Shown here: positions 1-7,293 of the stretch, piece by piece | Position numbering within the stretch: the first letter of the stretch is position 1 | How the letters are laid out: each line of letters starts with the position of its first letter | From: Microlunatus panaciterrae | Lineage (GTDB): Bacteria; Actinomycetota; Actinomycetes; Propionibacteriales; Propionibacteriaceae | NCBI RefSeq assembly: GCF_016907535.1 | Contig: NZ_JAFBCF010000001.1 | Location: 930,001-994,000 of the forward strand | Direction of reading: 5' to 3' | DNA length: 64,000 nt | Position numbers and translations under genes: made by a program | Notes under the pieces: model-generated | Seen by the model: only the letters and a program-made list of their open reading frames with translations | The model's database searches: none | What the model was told of the DNA's origin: nothing

Positions 1-600
1 CCCAGCCTTTCGCCCAGCACACCGCCGCCCAGCGCCCCTACTCCCAGCAACTCGACGGCACCCCTGCAGGACTGTCCAAGTGGCGATCCCTATGCCCGAG
101 CCGACCATCCGAGCGACGGTCGGGTCCACGGCGGCGGACTGTCGTTCCGGCCGGTGCCGGGCTGGGACCCGCCACACGTGGAGAGCGGGATCAGCTGGGG
201 CTACGACCTGCAGGGCCAGCGGCTCACCACCGAGCCCGGATGGTTCGCACTGCTCGCCGTCGGTGAGCTGCACCGGTCGGACGGGTTCCGTCAGCCGCAG
301 CAGGCTGCCGTCGCCGTCACCTCCTGCGCTGTCACGTCCGGCTTCTATGCCCAGCTGAGCGGCTCGCGCCAGCTCTGGTCCAAGGCGGTGACCGTCGACG
401 GCAAGCGGGGCTGGTCGATCCGGACCGAGGTGTACGTCGACCGGCCGGAGCTGAGTGTGCCGGGCGATGTGCTGCAGGTGGTGGTCGTGGACCTCGGCGA
501 CCCGGACTCGTTGGCACTGTTCATCGGTGCCGTCTCGATCGGCGACAAGGCACGGATCGGCATCCTCAACCGCTGCCTTGCCGACCTGAAGACCCCATAG
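1..600 (+). CDS. Secreted or membrane-anchored protein of unknown function, C-terminal part
   Basis: The reading frame is already open at the first base and ends at TAG 598-600, so only the last 199 residues are visible. The first 22 or so residues are a Pro/Ser/Thr-rich spacer, followed by a compact domain of about 175 residues that begins near a Cys (LQDCPSGDP). The layout (spacer then globular domain) is typical of actinobacterial exported proteins in which a signal or membrane segment lies upstream. A GTG at 154 is an internal codon, not a likely start. The lipoprotein at 3903-4697 has the same overall architecture, but I could not align the two with confidence. No function is assigned. 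Confidence 0.7.
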   Translation, partial: PSLSPSTPPPSAPTPSNSTAPLQDCPSGDPYARADHPSDGRVHGGGLSFRPVPGWDPPHVESGISWGYDLQGQRLTTEPGWFALLAVGELHRSDGFRQPQQAAVAVTSCAVTSGFYAQLSGSRQLWSKAVTVDGKRGWSIRTEVYVDRPELSVPGDVLQVVVVDLGDPDSLALFIGAVSIGDKARIGILNRCLADLKTP

Positions 601-687
601 CGCTATCGCGACGATCGACAGCTGGTGCAGAGCAGCCATCGGGCCGACTGAGATCGCTCGCCAGGCCCGGCTGCCGACTGGCGGCGG

Positions 688-864
688 TCAGTCCTTCCAG
701 TTGGGGTCGTTGTCCCATTCTTCGTTGCGTTCGGCCACTTTCTCCAAGGCGTGAGCCGCGTCCTCCCGCGTCGGGTACGGACCCAGCCGCGAACTCGACT
801 TGCATGCCTCGTACGGCTCGACCGTCTTGTGGTCGAGACAGTAGTACCAGTCCCCTGCAGCCAT
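688..864 (-). CDS. Small conserved-looking protein (58 aa), SPOR-like
   Basis: This is a 58-codon gene. A strong ribosome binding site (AGGAGG) sits 4 nt before the ATG at 864, and a TAGCCT hexamer at 892-897 (minus strand) could be its -10 box. The product begins MAAGDWYYCLDHKTVEPYE and ends EEWDNDPNWKD; it is acidic, with two Cys and a run PYPTREDAAHALEKV like the alpha-helical part of SPOR-type small proteins of actinobacteria. It is read divergently from map, whose start is 91 nt away. The role is unknown; the SPOR resemblance is from memory of the family and should be treated as tentative. Confidence 0.75.
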   Translation of the reverse strand: MAAGDWYYCLDHKTVEPYEACKSSSRLGPYPTREDAAHALEKVAERNEEWDNDPNWKD

Positions 865-943
865 GGCTCCTCCTCGTCGACGTCGAGACCGAGGCTACTC
901 CGGCGTCGGTGGGCGGCTCGGGAGGTGGGCCGCTGCACGCACG

Positions 944-949
944 TAGGAT
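944..949 (+). promoter_or_regulatory. Candidate -10 box of leaderless map transcript
   Basis: TAGGAT lies 6 nt before the GTG start at 956, which places transcription initiation at the start codon itself. No clear -35 box and no Shine-Dalgarno sequence are visible. Confidence 0.5.
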
Positions 950-955
950 CGTCGC

Positions 956-1804
956 GTGACAGCGATCCAACCCGCCGCCATCTCCCCGATGCGTACCGTG
1001 CCCGCCCAGATCCGCCGACCCGAGTACGTCGGAAGGCGGGCGCCGACGCCCTATCAGGGCAGTCATGTGCAGTCCGCCGAGACGATCGAGAAGATGCGGG
1101 TCGCCGGCCGGATCGCGGCGCAGGCGATGCGGGCTGCGGCAGCGGCGATCGCGCCCGGGGTGACCACCGACGAGCTGGACCGGGTCGGGCACGAGTTCCT
1201 GCTCGATCATGGCGCCTACCCCTCGACGCTGGGCTATCGCGGCTTCCCGAAGTCGCTCTGCACCTCGGTGAACGAGGTGATCTGTCACGGCATCCCCGAT
1301 GCCCGTCCGCTCGAGGACGGCGACCTGGTCAAGATCGACCTGACGGCCTTCGTCGACGGCGTCCACGGTGACAACTGCGCCACGTACTTCTGCGGCGACG
1401 TCGATACCGAGTCGCGACTGCTCACCGAACGGACCGAAGAGGCGTTGAACCGGGCGATCAAGGCGGTCCGGCCGGGGCGGCAGGTGAACGTCATCGGCCG
1501 GGTGATCGAGAGCTACGCCCGGCGGTTCGGCTACGGGGTGGTCCGGGACTACACCGGCCACGGCGTGCACAGCGCCTTCCACTCCGGGCTGGTCATCCCC
1601 CACTACGACGAGCCGGCCTACGACACGGTGATGGTGCCCGGGATGACGTTCACCATCGAACCGATGATCACGCTGGGCACGCACGACTGGGTGATCTGGG
1701 ATGACGACTGGACGGTGCTCACCGCGGATGGCAGCCGCACAGCCCAGTTCGAGCACACCCTGGTCGTCACCGACACCGGCGCCGAGGTGCTGACGCTTCC
1801 CTGA
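956..1804 (+). CDS. map: Methionine aminopeptidase, type I
   Basis: Removes the initiator methionine from new proteins in the cytoplasm using two metal ions. All expected ligands of the pita-bread fold are visible: Asp128 (KIDLTAF), Asp139 (GDN), His202 (TGHGVH), Glu235 (FTIEPM) and Glu266 (QFEHT); His111 in ICHGIPD is the usual substrate-binding His. At 282 residues it has an N-terminal extension of about 40 residues with Pro/Arg-rich sequence, as in the longer actinobacterial MapB-type enzymes. The GTG start at 956 has no ribosome binding site but is preceded by a -10 hexamer at leaderless spacing. The gene stands alone, followed by rnpB. Confidence 0.97.
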   Translation: MTAIQPAAISPMRTVPAQIRRPEYVGRRAPTPYQGSHVQSAETIEKMRVAGRIAAQAMRAAAAAIAPGVTTDELDRVGHEFLLDHGAYPSTLGYRGFPKSLCTSVNEVICHGIPDARPLEDGDLVKIDLTAFVDGVHGDNCATYFCGDVDTESRLLTERTEEALNRAIKAVRPGRQVNVIGRVIESYARRFGYGVVRDYTGHGVHSAFHSGLVIPHYDEPAYDTVMVPGMTFTIEPMITLGTHDWVIWDDDWTVLTADGSRTAQFEHTLVVTDTGAEVLTLP

Positions 1805-1884
1805 AAACCTGGATCCAGTTGCGCCAACCGTGAGCTGGCCCTGCGGCGAATCCACCAGCGGCCCATCCAGATCCAGGTTTTCAG
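1801..1884. repeat. 15-bp perfect inverted repeat enclosing 54 nt, overlapping the map stop codon
   Basis: CTGAAAACCTGGATC at 1801-1815 is exactly repeated in inverse at 1870-1884. The left arm includes the map stop codon (1802-1804). The loop itself contains a shorter stem (GCTGG near 1834 with CCAGC near 1856). It could act as a structured transcription end for map ahead of rnpB, or be a small palindromic repeat element; there is no T-run. Confidence 0.6.
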
Positions 1885-1903
1885 AGTTGGGGCGGCCAAC
1901 GGC

Positions 1904-1909
1904 TAGGCT
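1904..1909 (+). promoter_or_regulatory. Candidate -10 box of rnpB
   Basis: TAGGCT lies just upstream of the inferred 5' end of RNase P RNA at about 1914. The -35 region is not recognisable. Confidence 0.45.
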
Positions 1910-1913
1910 GGGC

Positions 1914-2305
1914 GGCGGACGAGTCGGTCAGGCGGTCGCGGCACCTGCAACGGTGCCGAGGAAAGTCCGGACTCCACAGAGCACGGTGGTGGGTAACGCC
2001 CACCCGGGGTGACCCGCGGGACAGTGCCACAGAAAGCAGACCGCCTCCGGCGACGGAGGTAAGGGTGAAACGGTGGTGTAAGAGACCACCAGCACCTCAG
2101 GCGACTGGGGTGGCTCGGTAAACCCCACCCGGAGCAAGATCAAGAGGGTGCGCTTCGGCGCACCTGCGGGAACGTCCGAGGGCTGCTCGCCCGAGTTCCC
2201 GGGTAGATCGCACCAGGCAGCTGGCAACAGCTGTCGCAGATGGATGATCGCCGGTCACCGCTCGCGGTGATCACAGAATCCGGCTTATCGACCGACTCGT
2301 CCGCC
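1914..2305 (+). ncRNA. rnpB: RNase P RNA, bacterial type A
   Basis: Catalytic RNA of ribonuclease P, which cuts the 5' leader from tRNA precursors. The ends pair perfectly over 16 bp to form helix P1 (1914-1929 with 2290-2305). Conserved regions are plain: GAGGAAAGTCCGGACTCC near 1959-1976, ACAGAAAGCAGACCGCC near 2028-2044, GGTAAGGGTGAAACGGT near 2059-2075, and GGTAAACCCCACCCGG plus AGCAAGATCAAGAGG near 2117-2147. The length of about 392 nt fits actinobacterial type A RNAs. The exact ends are inferred from P1 pairing. Confidence 0.96.
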
Positions 2306-2382
2306 ACACCTGTTGTCAATCATTTACCAAACGCACCCGGCAAGCCCTTCCCCCACTGGACACGATGTGTTTGGGTTGGACG

Positions 2383-3906
2383 GTGAAACCGCTCCGCAGC
2401 GCCGTTGTCGCCGCCACCTTCCTGGCTCTGGCGCTGCCCAGCGCCGTCGCGAGTGCCGACGAGACCGGCACGCCGACCCCCAGCCCGACCGGGTCTGCTC
2501 CTCGATCACCGGGCGTGACCACCCCCGCACCCAGCACCAGCACGGCCAGCGCCACCAGCACCAGCGCGCGCAGCACGGGCACACCGAGTGCCACCACCCG
2601 CGCCACCCCGAGCACCGCCACCAGCAGCCGCCCGAGCACCGTCAGCCCGTCGCCGAGCCCGACCACCGCCAGTCCCAGCGTCACTGTCCAGCGGCAGCTC
2701 GTGCAGCAGTCGACGGTGGAGGAGGCGGCGGCGGAGAGCGTCACCCTCAAGATCACCGCGGGCGGCACCCCGCAGCCCGGCAAGTTCTTCTCCGACATCG
2801 GCTACTTCGACATCTCCGGCACCGTGTCCAGCGGCAAGGCCGGCGAGCGGGTGGAGATCTACTGGTACCGCGTCGCGAGCAAGGAGTGGCGACGCTCGCT
2901 GGTGCTGACCACCACCGATGGGGGTGCCTTCAGCGGCAGGCAGCTCGTTGGTCACTGGGAGCTCGGACTGCGGTTCCGCGCCACCTTGGGCGGCAACCCG
3001 GCAGCCAGCGAGGTGGTCAGCAGCAACGAGGTCAAGGTGGATGTCCGCATCTCCTACGTCCGGCTCAACCCGATCGCCAACGTCGACGCCCTGAAGAGCC
3101 GTCGGGTCACCGGCTACGTCTACCCGGCTCGGCCCGGAGTCAGCATCCACATCGATCTCAAGGGCGCTGACGGCTACAGGTTGCTGATGCGGGCCACCAC
3201 CGATGCGGCCGGCACCTTCTCGGCCACCTTCACCCAGGGGACCGGCGAGCTGAGGTCCTACCGCCTCCGGTCAGGCTACGTCGCCACCAACCGCGGCGGC
3301 GACGTCGTGAGCCCGAGTCGGAGCTTCAGGCGGGTCGCCGCCCTGAACGCGGTCGTCACCCGCACCACGGCGGCGGAGGTCGCCAAGACCTACCGGTCGG
3401 GCTGCCCGGTCGGACCCTCGAAGCTCAGCACCATCACCATGAACTACTACGGGATGAGCGATCAGCGGATGCACCGCGGCGTGCTGATCATCAGGTCGAG
3501 CCTGACCGACGAGGTGATCCGCGGCTTCGCCCAGGCGCTGGCCCATCGCTACCCGGTCCGCAAGATGAACAACCCCAATGTGTACGGCGGCAACGACCCG
3601 GTGCAGATGGAGGCCAACAACACCAGCGGCTTCAACTGCCGCAAGGTGGTCGGCAACCCGTATGCGCAGTCGCCGCATTCCTACGGCATCGCCATCGACG
3701 TCAACACGGTGCAGAACCCCTACCGGGACGTGAACGGCCGGTGGTGGCCCAAGAACGGCCGCAGCTACGTCGACCGTTCTCCTCGGCGGTACGGGATGCT
3801 GGTGTACGACAGCTACCTGACCCGGCAGCTGCGCAAGGACGACTTCTTCTGGGGTGGCCTGTGGAGCCCGGGACGCGACTACCAGCACTTCCAGTACGAC
3901 CGATGA
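2383..3906 (+). CDS. Secreted VanY-like D,D-carboxypeptidase (peptidase M15 family)
   Basis: A signal peptide (MKPLRSAVVAATFLALA, cleavage likely after ASA) is followed by a Ser/Thr/Pro-rich linker of roughly 75 residues, a middle beta-rich region of two repeats resembling secreted Ig-like or carboxypeptidase-regulatory domains, and a C-terminal M15 domain. The zinc-site pattern is visible: SPHSYGIAIDVN near residue 430 (HxxxxxxD) and the final YQHFQ His. The enzyme would trim peptidoglycan peptides outside the membrane. I chose GTG 2383 because the signal peptide starts there; ATG at 2365 is in frame and would add six residues. The stop overlaps the next start (ATGA 3903-3906), so the two are likely co-translated. 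Confidence 0.88.
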   Translation: MKPLRSAVVAATFLALALPSAVASADETGTPTPSPTGSAPRSPGVTTPAPSTSTASATSTSARSTGTPSATTRATPSTATSSRPSTVSPSPSPTTASPSVTVQRQLVQQSTVEEAAAESVTLKITAGGTPQPGKFFSDIGYFDISGTVSSGKAGERVEIYWYRVASKEWRRSLVLTTTDGGAFSGRQLVGHWELGLRFRATLGGNPAASEVVSSNEVKVDVRISYVRLNPIANVDALKSRRVTGYVYPARPGVSIHIDLKGADGYRLLMRATTDAAGTFSATFTQGTGELRSYRLRSGYVATNRGGDVVSPSRSFRRVAALNAVVTRTTAAEVAKTYRSGCPVGPSKLSTITMNYYGMSDQRMHRGVLIIRSSLTDEVIRGFAQALAHRYPVRKMNNPNVYGGNDPVQMEANNTSGFNCRKVVGNPYAQSPHSYGIAIDVNTVQNPYRDVNGRWWPKNGRSYVDRSPRRYGMLVYDSYLTRQLRKDDFFWGGLWSPGRDYQHFQYDR

Positions 3907-4697
3907 TCCGACGGCTGGGCCGACCCGTCGCATCAGTTGCCGCGGTGCTGTGTCTGCTGGCATCGTGCTCGACCACCCAGACCACGACCCCGCAGCCCTC
4001 CACCACAGCGTCTGCAGCCTCCTCGCCGCCAGGCCCGTCACCCTCGGGCTCGTCGGCGTCGGGCGCCACACCGGCAGCCTCGGCCAGCTCGGCCGGGCCG
4101 ACGGCCACCGAGCCGACCACCACGAACACGCTGCCACCGCCCCCTCCGCCGACCAAGGCGGCGCCCTCGACCGCGGGCAGGCTGACGGCTAGATCCCTGC
4201 CGATCCCGCGCGGCTGGCGGACCGTGGCCCGGAAGGGCGGCTCCGAGGAGGGCTATCAGGGCAACGGCACCTGGGTGCATGCCCGCGACGCGCGTTACGC
4301 CGCCCGTGACGCGATCACGATCGGCTGCACCGAAGTCACGCGCGACGACTACACCGACCCGTCCCGGGCCCTCGAGGGCAGCTACGTCGACTCCGACGGG
4401 AAGCCTGGGGTGGGCCTGGTGATGCAGTTCGGCCGCGCCGCGGAGGCTCAGGCGTACTTCGACCTCTACCTGAAGCAGGTGCGCGCCTGCACCCGCGCGG
4501 ACGGCCCGGTGGTGGCGACCGTCGTGCCGTCGGCGCTCGGCCTGATCGACCGGAGGACCTACCCCGGGGAGGACGAGTGGACCGAGATGGGACGGGTCCA
4601 GGGTGACCGGCTGGTCCTGGTCATCCTGACCGACCACGGCCACAAGATCACCAAGGCGCAGGCCGAGGCGGTGTTGAGGCAGATCGGCGGCCGTTGA
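3903..4697 (+). CDS. Lipoprotein with Ser/Thr/Pro linker and unknown globular domain
   Basis: 264 residues. The N-terminus is a lipoprotein signal with lipobox LLASC (lipidated Cys at residue 21), then about 70 residues of Ser/Thr/Pro/Ala-rich linker, then a domain of about 165 residues starting at RSLPIPRGWRTV. The ATG overlaps the stop of the upstream VanY-like peptidase by 4 nt, so translational coupling is likely and the lipoprotein may assist or recruit the peptidase. The domain includes two Cys (TIGCTEVTRD and VRACTRADG) that could form a disulfide. I do not recognise a named family. Confidence 0.85.
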   Translation: MIRRLGRPVASVAAVLCLLASCSTTQTTTPQPSTTASAASSPPGPSPSGSSASGATPAASASSAGPTATEPTTTNTLPPPPPPTKAAPSTAGRLTARSLPIPRGWRTVARKGGSEEGYQGNGTWVHARDARYAARDAITIGCTEVTRDDYTDPSRALEGSYVDSDGKPGVGLVMQFGRAAEAQAYFDLYLKQVRACTRADGPVVATVVPSALGLIDRRTYPGEDEWTEMGRVQGDRLVLVILTDHGHKITKAQAEAVLRQIGGR

Positions 4698-4718
4698 CCC
4701 TCCCGCCGCCGGGACCGC

Positions 4719-6146
4719 TCAGGCCAGTTCGAACAGCACAGAGTTCCGACCGACCTCGGCAGACGTCAGCCGGGCGGAGACCTCCTGGCCGAGCGGAAGG
4801 TGGTCACCGGTGATCTTGGCCTCGACAGCGGGCTCGCGGAGCATGATCTGACCCATCTTCCTGTCCTGCGCGACGTCGACAATCGTCGCCTCGAACAGCT
4901 CGCCGACCCGGTCGCGCAGCAGGAACACCTCGACCAGGTCGATCACAGCCCGCTCATAGGCGCCCGCCAACCGGCCGGACTCGGCCATCTCGTCCGGCAG
5001 CGTGTCCAGAGATCGGAGCACCCACGCCGGCACCGGCTGGTCAGCGCAGAGCGCGACACACACCTCGCCCGCGTAACGGTCCACCAGCCGCCGCAGCGGA
5101 GCCGTGCAGTGGGCGTACTCGATCGCCAGCGCGGCATGTTCGACGTCGGTCGGGATGCCGCCCGAGAAGGCGCGGTAGCCGGCACCTCGGAACAGCCGGG
5201 TGCAGGCGTTGATCATCGCCGCGTGCGCGGGCAGGCTCGGGTCGAGGCTGCGGACGAACTCGGGATAGTCCAGCTCGGCCGGCCAGCTGATCCGGAGCGC
5301 CTTCGCGGTCTGCCGCAGCTGACGCAGGGCGCCGTGATCGGCTGGCGGCAGCGTCCGCAGGATCCCGATCTGCCCGTACATCATGATGTGCGCCGCCGCC
5401 ATGCCGGTCAGCAGCGACAGCTGCGCGTTCCAGCCCTCCACCGGTAGCGGGGTCCTGAACTCTAGCCGCCAGTGATCATCATCGGTGACCACCTGCTGCT
5501 CGGGGATGTTCAGGCTGACGCCGCCGCGGTCACGTTCGCGCTGCTCGCGCCACTGCCCGATCTCCCTGAGCAACTGCAGCGACTCGGACGCCTCACCGCC
5601 GTCCAGCTGCGCCTGGACCTGCTCATAGCTCAGCTGCTCCCGGCTGCGTACGACCGCCCGGACGACTTCGGCGTCTCGCATCTTGCCGTGATGATCAAGC
5701 CGGATGGTCCACAGCAGGGCCGGGCGATGCTGGCCGGGCAGCAGACTCGCCGCCCCCTCCGACAGCACCGGCGGATGCAGCGGGATGCGGTGGTCGGGCC
5801 CGTACAAGGTCTGGCCGCGCCGGTGTGCCTCGGTGTCGATCGGGTCGCCAGCGGCGACGAAGGCGGCGACGTCGGCGATCGCGTAGGACACGACGTAACC
5901 GTCGCCGTCCCGGCCCAGGTGCAGGGCCTGGTCGAGATCCTTGGACCCCTCCGGGTCGATGGTGACCAGCTCCAGGTCGGTCCGGTCCAGATCCGGCAAC
6001 CGCGGCGACCGGGCGGCCGACTCGGCTGCGGCCAGCACCTCGGGGGGAAACTCCCCCGGTACGCTCAGCTCCCTGTCGATGGCCCGCAGGCCGTCGACCA
6101 ACGCAGCCGGGATCGCGGCGCGAACGTGGACCTTGCGAGCGGGCAT
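4719..6146 (-). CDS. RNB-domain ribonuclease (RNase II/R superfamily)
   Basis: A 3'-5' exoribonuclease acting on single-stranded RNA. The catalytic RNB block is clear: TIDPEGSKDLDQAL with Asp64, Asp70 and Asp72 as magnesium ligands, then SYAIADVAAFV. The protein is 475 residues, shorter than E. coli RNase II or RNase R: the N-terminal cold-shock domains are missing and only a short C-terminal S1-like segment remains, as in many actinobacterial homologs. Start 6146 was chosen over 6176 because AGAAGGAA lies at ribosome-binding distance. It follows the zinc-ribbon gene by 95 nt on the same strand and may share its transcript. Confidence 0.93.
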   Translation of the reverse strand: MPARKVHVRAAIPAALVDGLRAIDRELSVPGEFPPEVLAAAESAARSPRLPDLDRTDLELVTIDPEGSKDLDQALHLGRDGDGYVVSYAIADVAAFVAAGDPIDTEAHRRGQTLYGPDHRIPLHPPVLSEGAASLLPGQHRPALLWTIRLDHHGKMRDAEVVRAVVRSREQLSYEQVQAQLDGGEASESLQLLREIGQWREQRERDRGGVSLNIPEQQVVTDDDHWRLEFRTPLPVEGWNAQLSLLTGMAAAHIMMYGQIGILRTLPPADHGALRQLRQTAKALRISWPAELDYPEFVRSLDPSLPAHAAMINACTRLFRGAGYRAFSGGIPTDVEHAALAIEYAHCTAPLRRLVDRYAGEVCVALCADQPVPAWVLRSLDTLPDEMAESGRLAGAYERAVIDLVEVFLLRDRVGELFEATIVDVAQDRKMGQIMLREPAVEAKITGDHLPLGQEVSARLTSAEVGRNSVLFELA

Positions 6147-6241
6147 GACGTTCCTTCTGCTCGGTGCAGCCGCCATTGGCGCCGCGTGCGAATGCCTGAG
6201 GGGAGCCTACAAGCCGCGCGAGGCCCGGTCCTGGTGGGTGC

Positions 6242-6985
6242 TCACAGTCCCGACTCTGCCGTCCGGACCAGGATGCGGCCACACTCCTCGCAGCGCAGCA
6301 CCTCGTCCTCGGCGGCGGCCGCGAACTCCCGCAGCTCGGCGGCATTGATCTCCAGCCGGCAGCCGGTGCAGCGACGCTGCCGCAGCTCCGCGGCACCCAC
6401 ACCGCCGTGGGTACTGCGGATCTTGTCGTACAGGGTGATCAGGTCCGGGTTGACCTGAGGCGCCAGATCGTCCCGCTCGACCTGTCGTTCGGCGGCGTCC
6501 GCGTCCAGCTCGGCCAGCTGCTGGTCCCGTTTCGCCTGCAGCTCGGCCAAGCGCCCGTCCAGAGCGGCGACCTCACCACGCAGCTGGGCTGCGGAGGCGT
6601 TCGCACTGTCCAGCTGCTCCATCAACTCCAGCTCGGCGTCCTCGAGATCGGAGATCCGGCGGGTGAGATGCTCGACCTCCTCGATCAGCCCTGCCAGCGC
6701 CTTCGGGTCGGCGACCGTGCCGTCCGCGATCCGGTGCTCGTCGCGAAGCAAGCGATCGCGTACCGGCTGCAGGTCGGCCTCGGCCTTCTCCTGCTCACGT
6801 TCCAGGTCGGAGACGATGGTCTCGGCAGCAACCAGGGACTCGGCGCGCTGGTTCCGCTCGTTCTGAAGCTCGGCAATCAGGGCGTGCTCCGGAAGGGTCC
6901 GGCGGCGATGCTGGAGCTGGTTGAGCGCAGTGTCGACGGCCTGCAGATCCAAGAGTCGAAGTTGAACTGCTTTGTCCGCTTTGAT
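6242..6985 (-). CDS. Coiled-coil protein with C4-type zinc ribbon, apparent ATC start codon
   Basis: A 247-residue protein: N-terminal QLRLLDLQAVDTAL motif, long coiled coil (about residues 20-175) and a C-terminal zinc ribbon with Cys206, Cys209, Cys232 and Cys235. The family is common in bacteria; its biochemical role is not settled, and a nucleic-acid or nucleotide-metabolism adaptor role is a guess. No ATG, GTG or TTG exists near the expected start. A perfect AGGAGG lies 6 nt before ATC (6983-6985), exactly where homologs, as I remember them, have MKAD. A promoter candidate (TTGCCC, 16 nt, TAGAGT) would start the transcript near 7017, downstream of the next in-frame ATG (7186). TTG inside RLLDL is the fallback start but has no ribosome binding site. 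Confidence 0.85.
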   Translation of the reverse strand: MKADKAVQLRLLDLQAVDTALNQLQHRRRTLPEHALIAELQNERNQRAESLVAAETIVSDLEREQEKAEADLQPVRDRLLRDEHRIADGTVADPKALAGLIEEVEHLTRRISDLEDAELELMEQLDSANASAAQLRGEVAALDGRLAELQAKRDQQLAELDADAAERQVERDDLAPQVNPDLITLYDKIRSTHGGVGAAELRQRRCTGCRLEINAAELREFAAAAEDEVLRCEECGRILVRTAESGL

Positions 6986-7023
6986 GGCGAGCCTCCTGGG
7001 CGAGATCGGCGTCTGTCCTGCAA

Positions 7024-7051
7024 ACTCTAGGGGGTCGGGCCAGCAGGGCAA
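7024..7051 (-). promoter_or_regulatory. Candidate promoter of the zinc-ribbon gene
   Basis: On the minus strand, TTGCCC (7046-7051) and TAGAGT (7024-7029) are separated by 16 nt. Initiation near 7017 gives a 32-nt leader containing AGGAGG before the ATC start. Confidence 0.45.
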
Positions 7052-7083
7052 GCGGCTGTGCCGGTCGCCTTCACCACGACACG

Positions 7084-7099
7084 GATGAAACGTCTCATC
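7084..7099. promoter_or_regulatory. Near-palindrome, possible operator
   Basis: GATGAAACGTCTCATC is a 16-bp palindrome with one mismatched pair (positions 6 and 11), centred on ACGT. It lies in the 308-nt divergent region between the zinc-ribbon gene and the drug-pump gene, just upstream of the candidate -35 box of the pump. No regulator gene is adjacent, so the assignment is speculative. Confidence 0.3.
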
Positions 7100-7105
7100 A
7101 AAGGC

Positions 7106-7135
7106 TTGGCGAATCGGGAATGCATCCGCAACAAT
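7106..7135 (+). promoter_or_regulatory. Candidate promoter of the MFS transporter
   Basis: TTGGCG (7106-7111) and AACAAT (7130-7135) with an 18-nt spacer. Initiation near 7142 gives a leader of about 150 nt before the pump gene, including a small ORF at 7241-7285. Confidence 0.35.
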
Positions 7136-7240
7136 AAAGGTTGTCAGCGTAAGTAGCGGGCGACCCGAGCAGTGTGGTTGCCGCACCCGCTTTCCTTCAT
7201 CTTCGGCCCTTGGGCCTCCGCTCCACCCCGGTTCACGACG

Positions 7241-7285
7241 ATGTGCACGGGCGCCTCTCCTTTCCGTTCGCCTGCTTCTTCATGA
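7241..7285 (+). CDS. Possible 14-residue leader peptide upstream of the MFS transporter
   Basis: ATG at 7241 opens a 14-codon frame (MCTGASPFRSPASS) whose TGA (7283-7285) overlaps an ATG at 7282 that is in frame with the pump gene. It ends just where the pump's ribosome binding site GAGGA (7284-7288) begins. No convincing ribosome binding site precedes it. It may be an antibiotic-sensing leader peptide or chance. Confidence 0.25.
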   Translation: MCTGASPFRSPASS

Positions 7286-7293
7286 GGACCCCC

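Noticed and set aside
7205-7217. 12-mer TCGGCCCTTGGG shared with the leader at about 23187-23200
   Set aside because: Both form small GC hairpins in 5' leaders, but a 12-mer match is expected by chance in GC-rich DNA and the surrounding sequence does not agree.
7174-7293. N-terminal extension of the MFS transporter from GTG 7174
   Set aside because: The extension is Pro/Arg-rich and unlike the family; GAGGA before ATG 7294 supports the shorter start.
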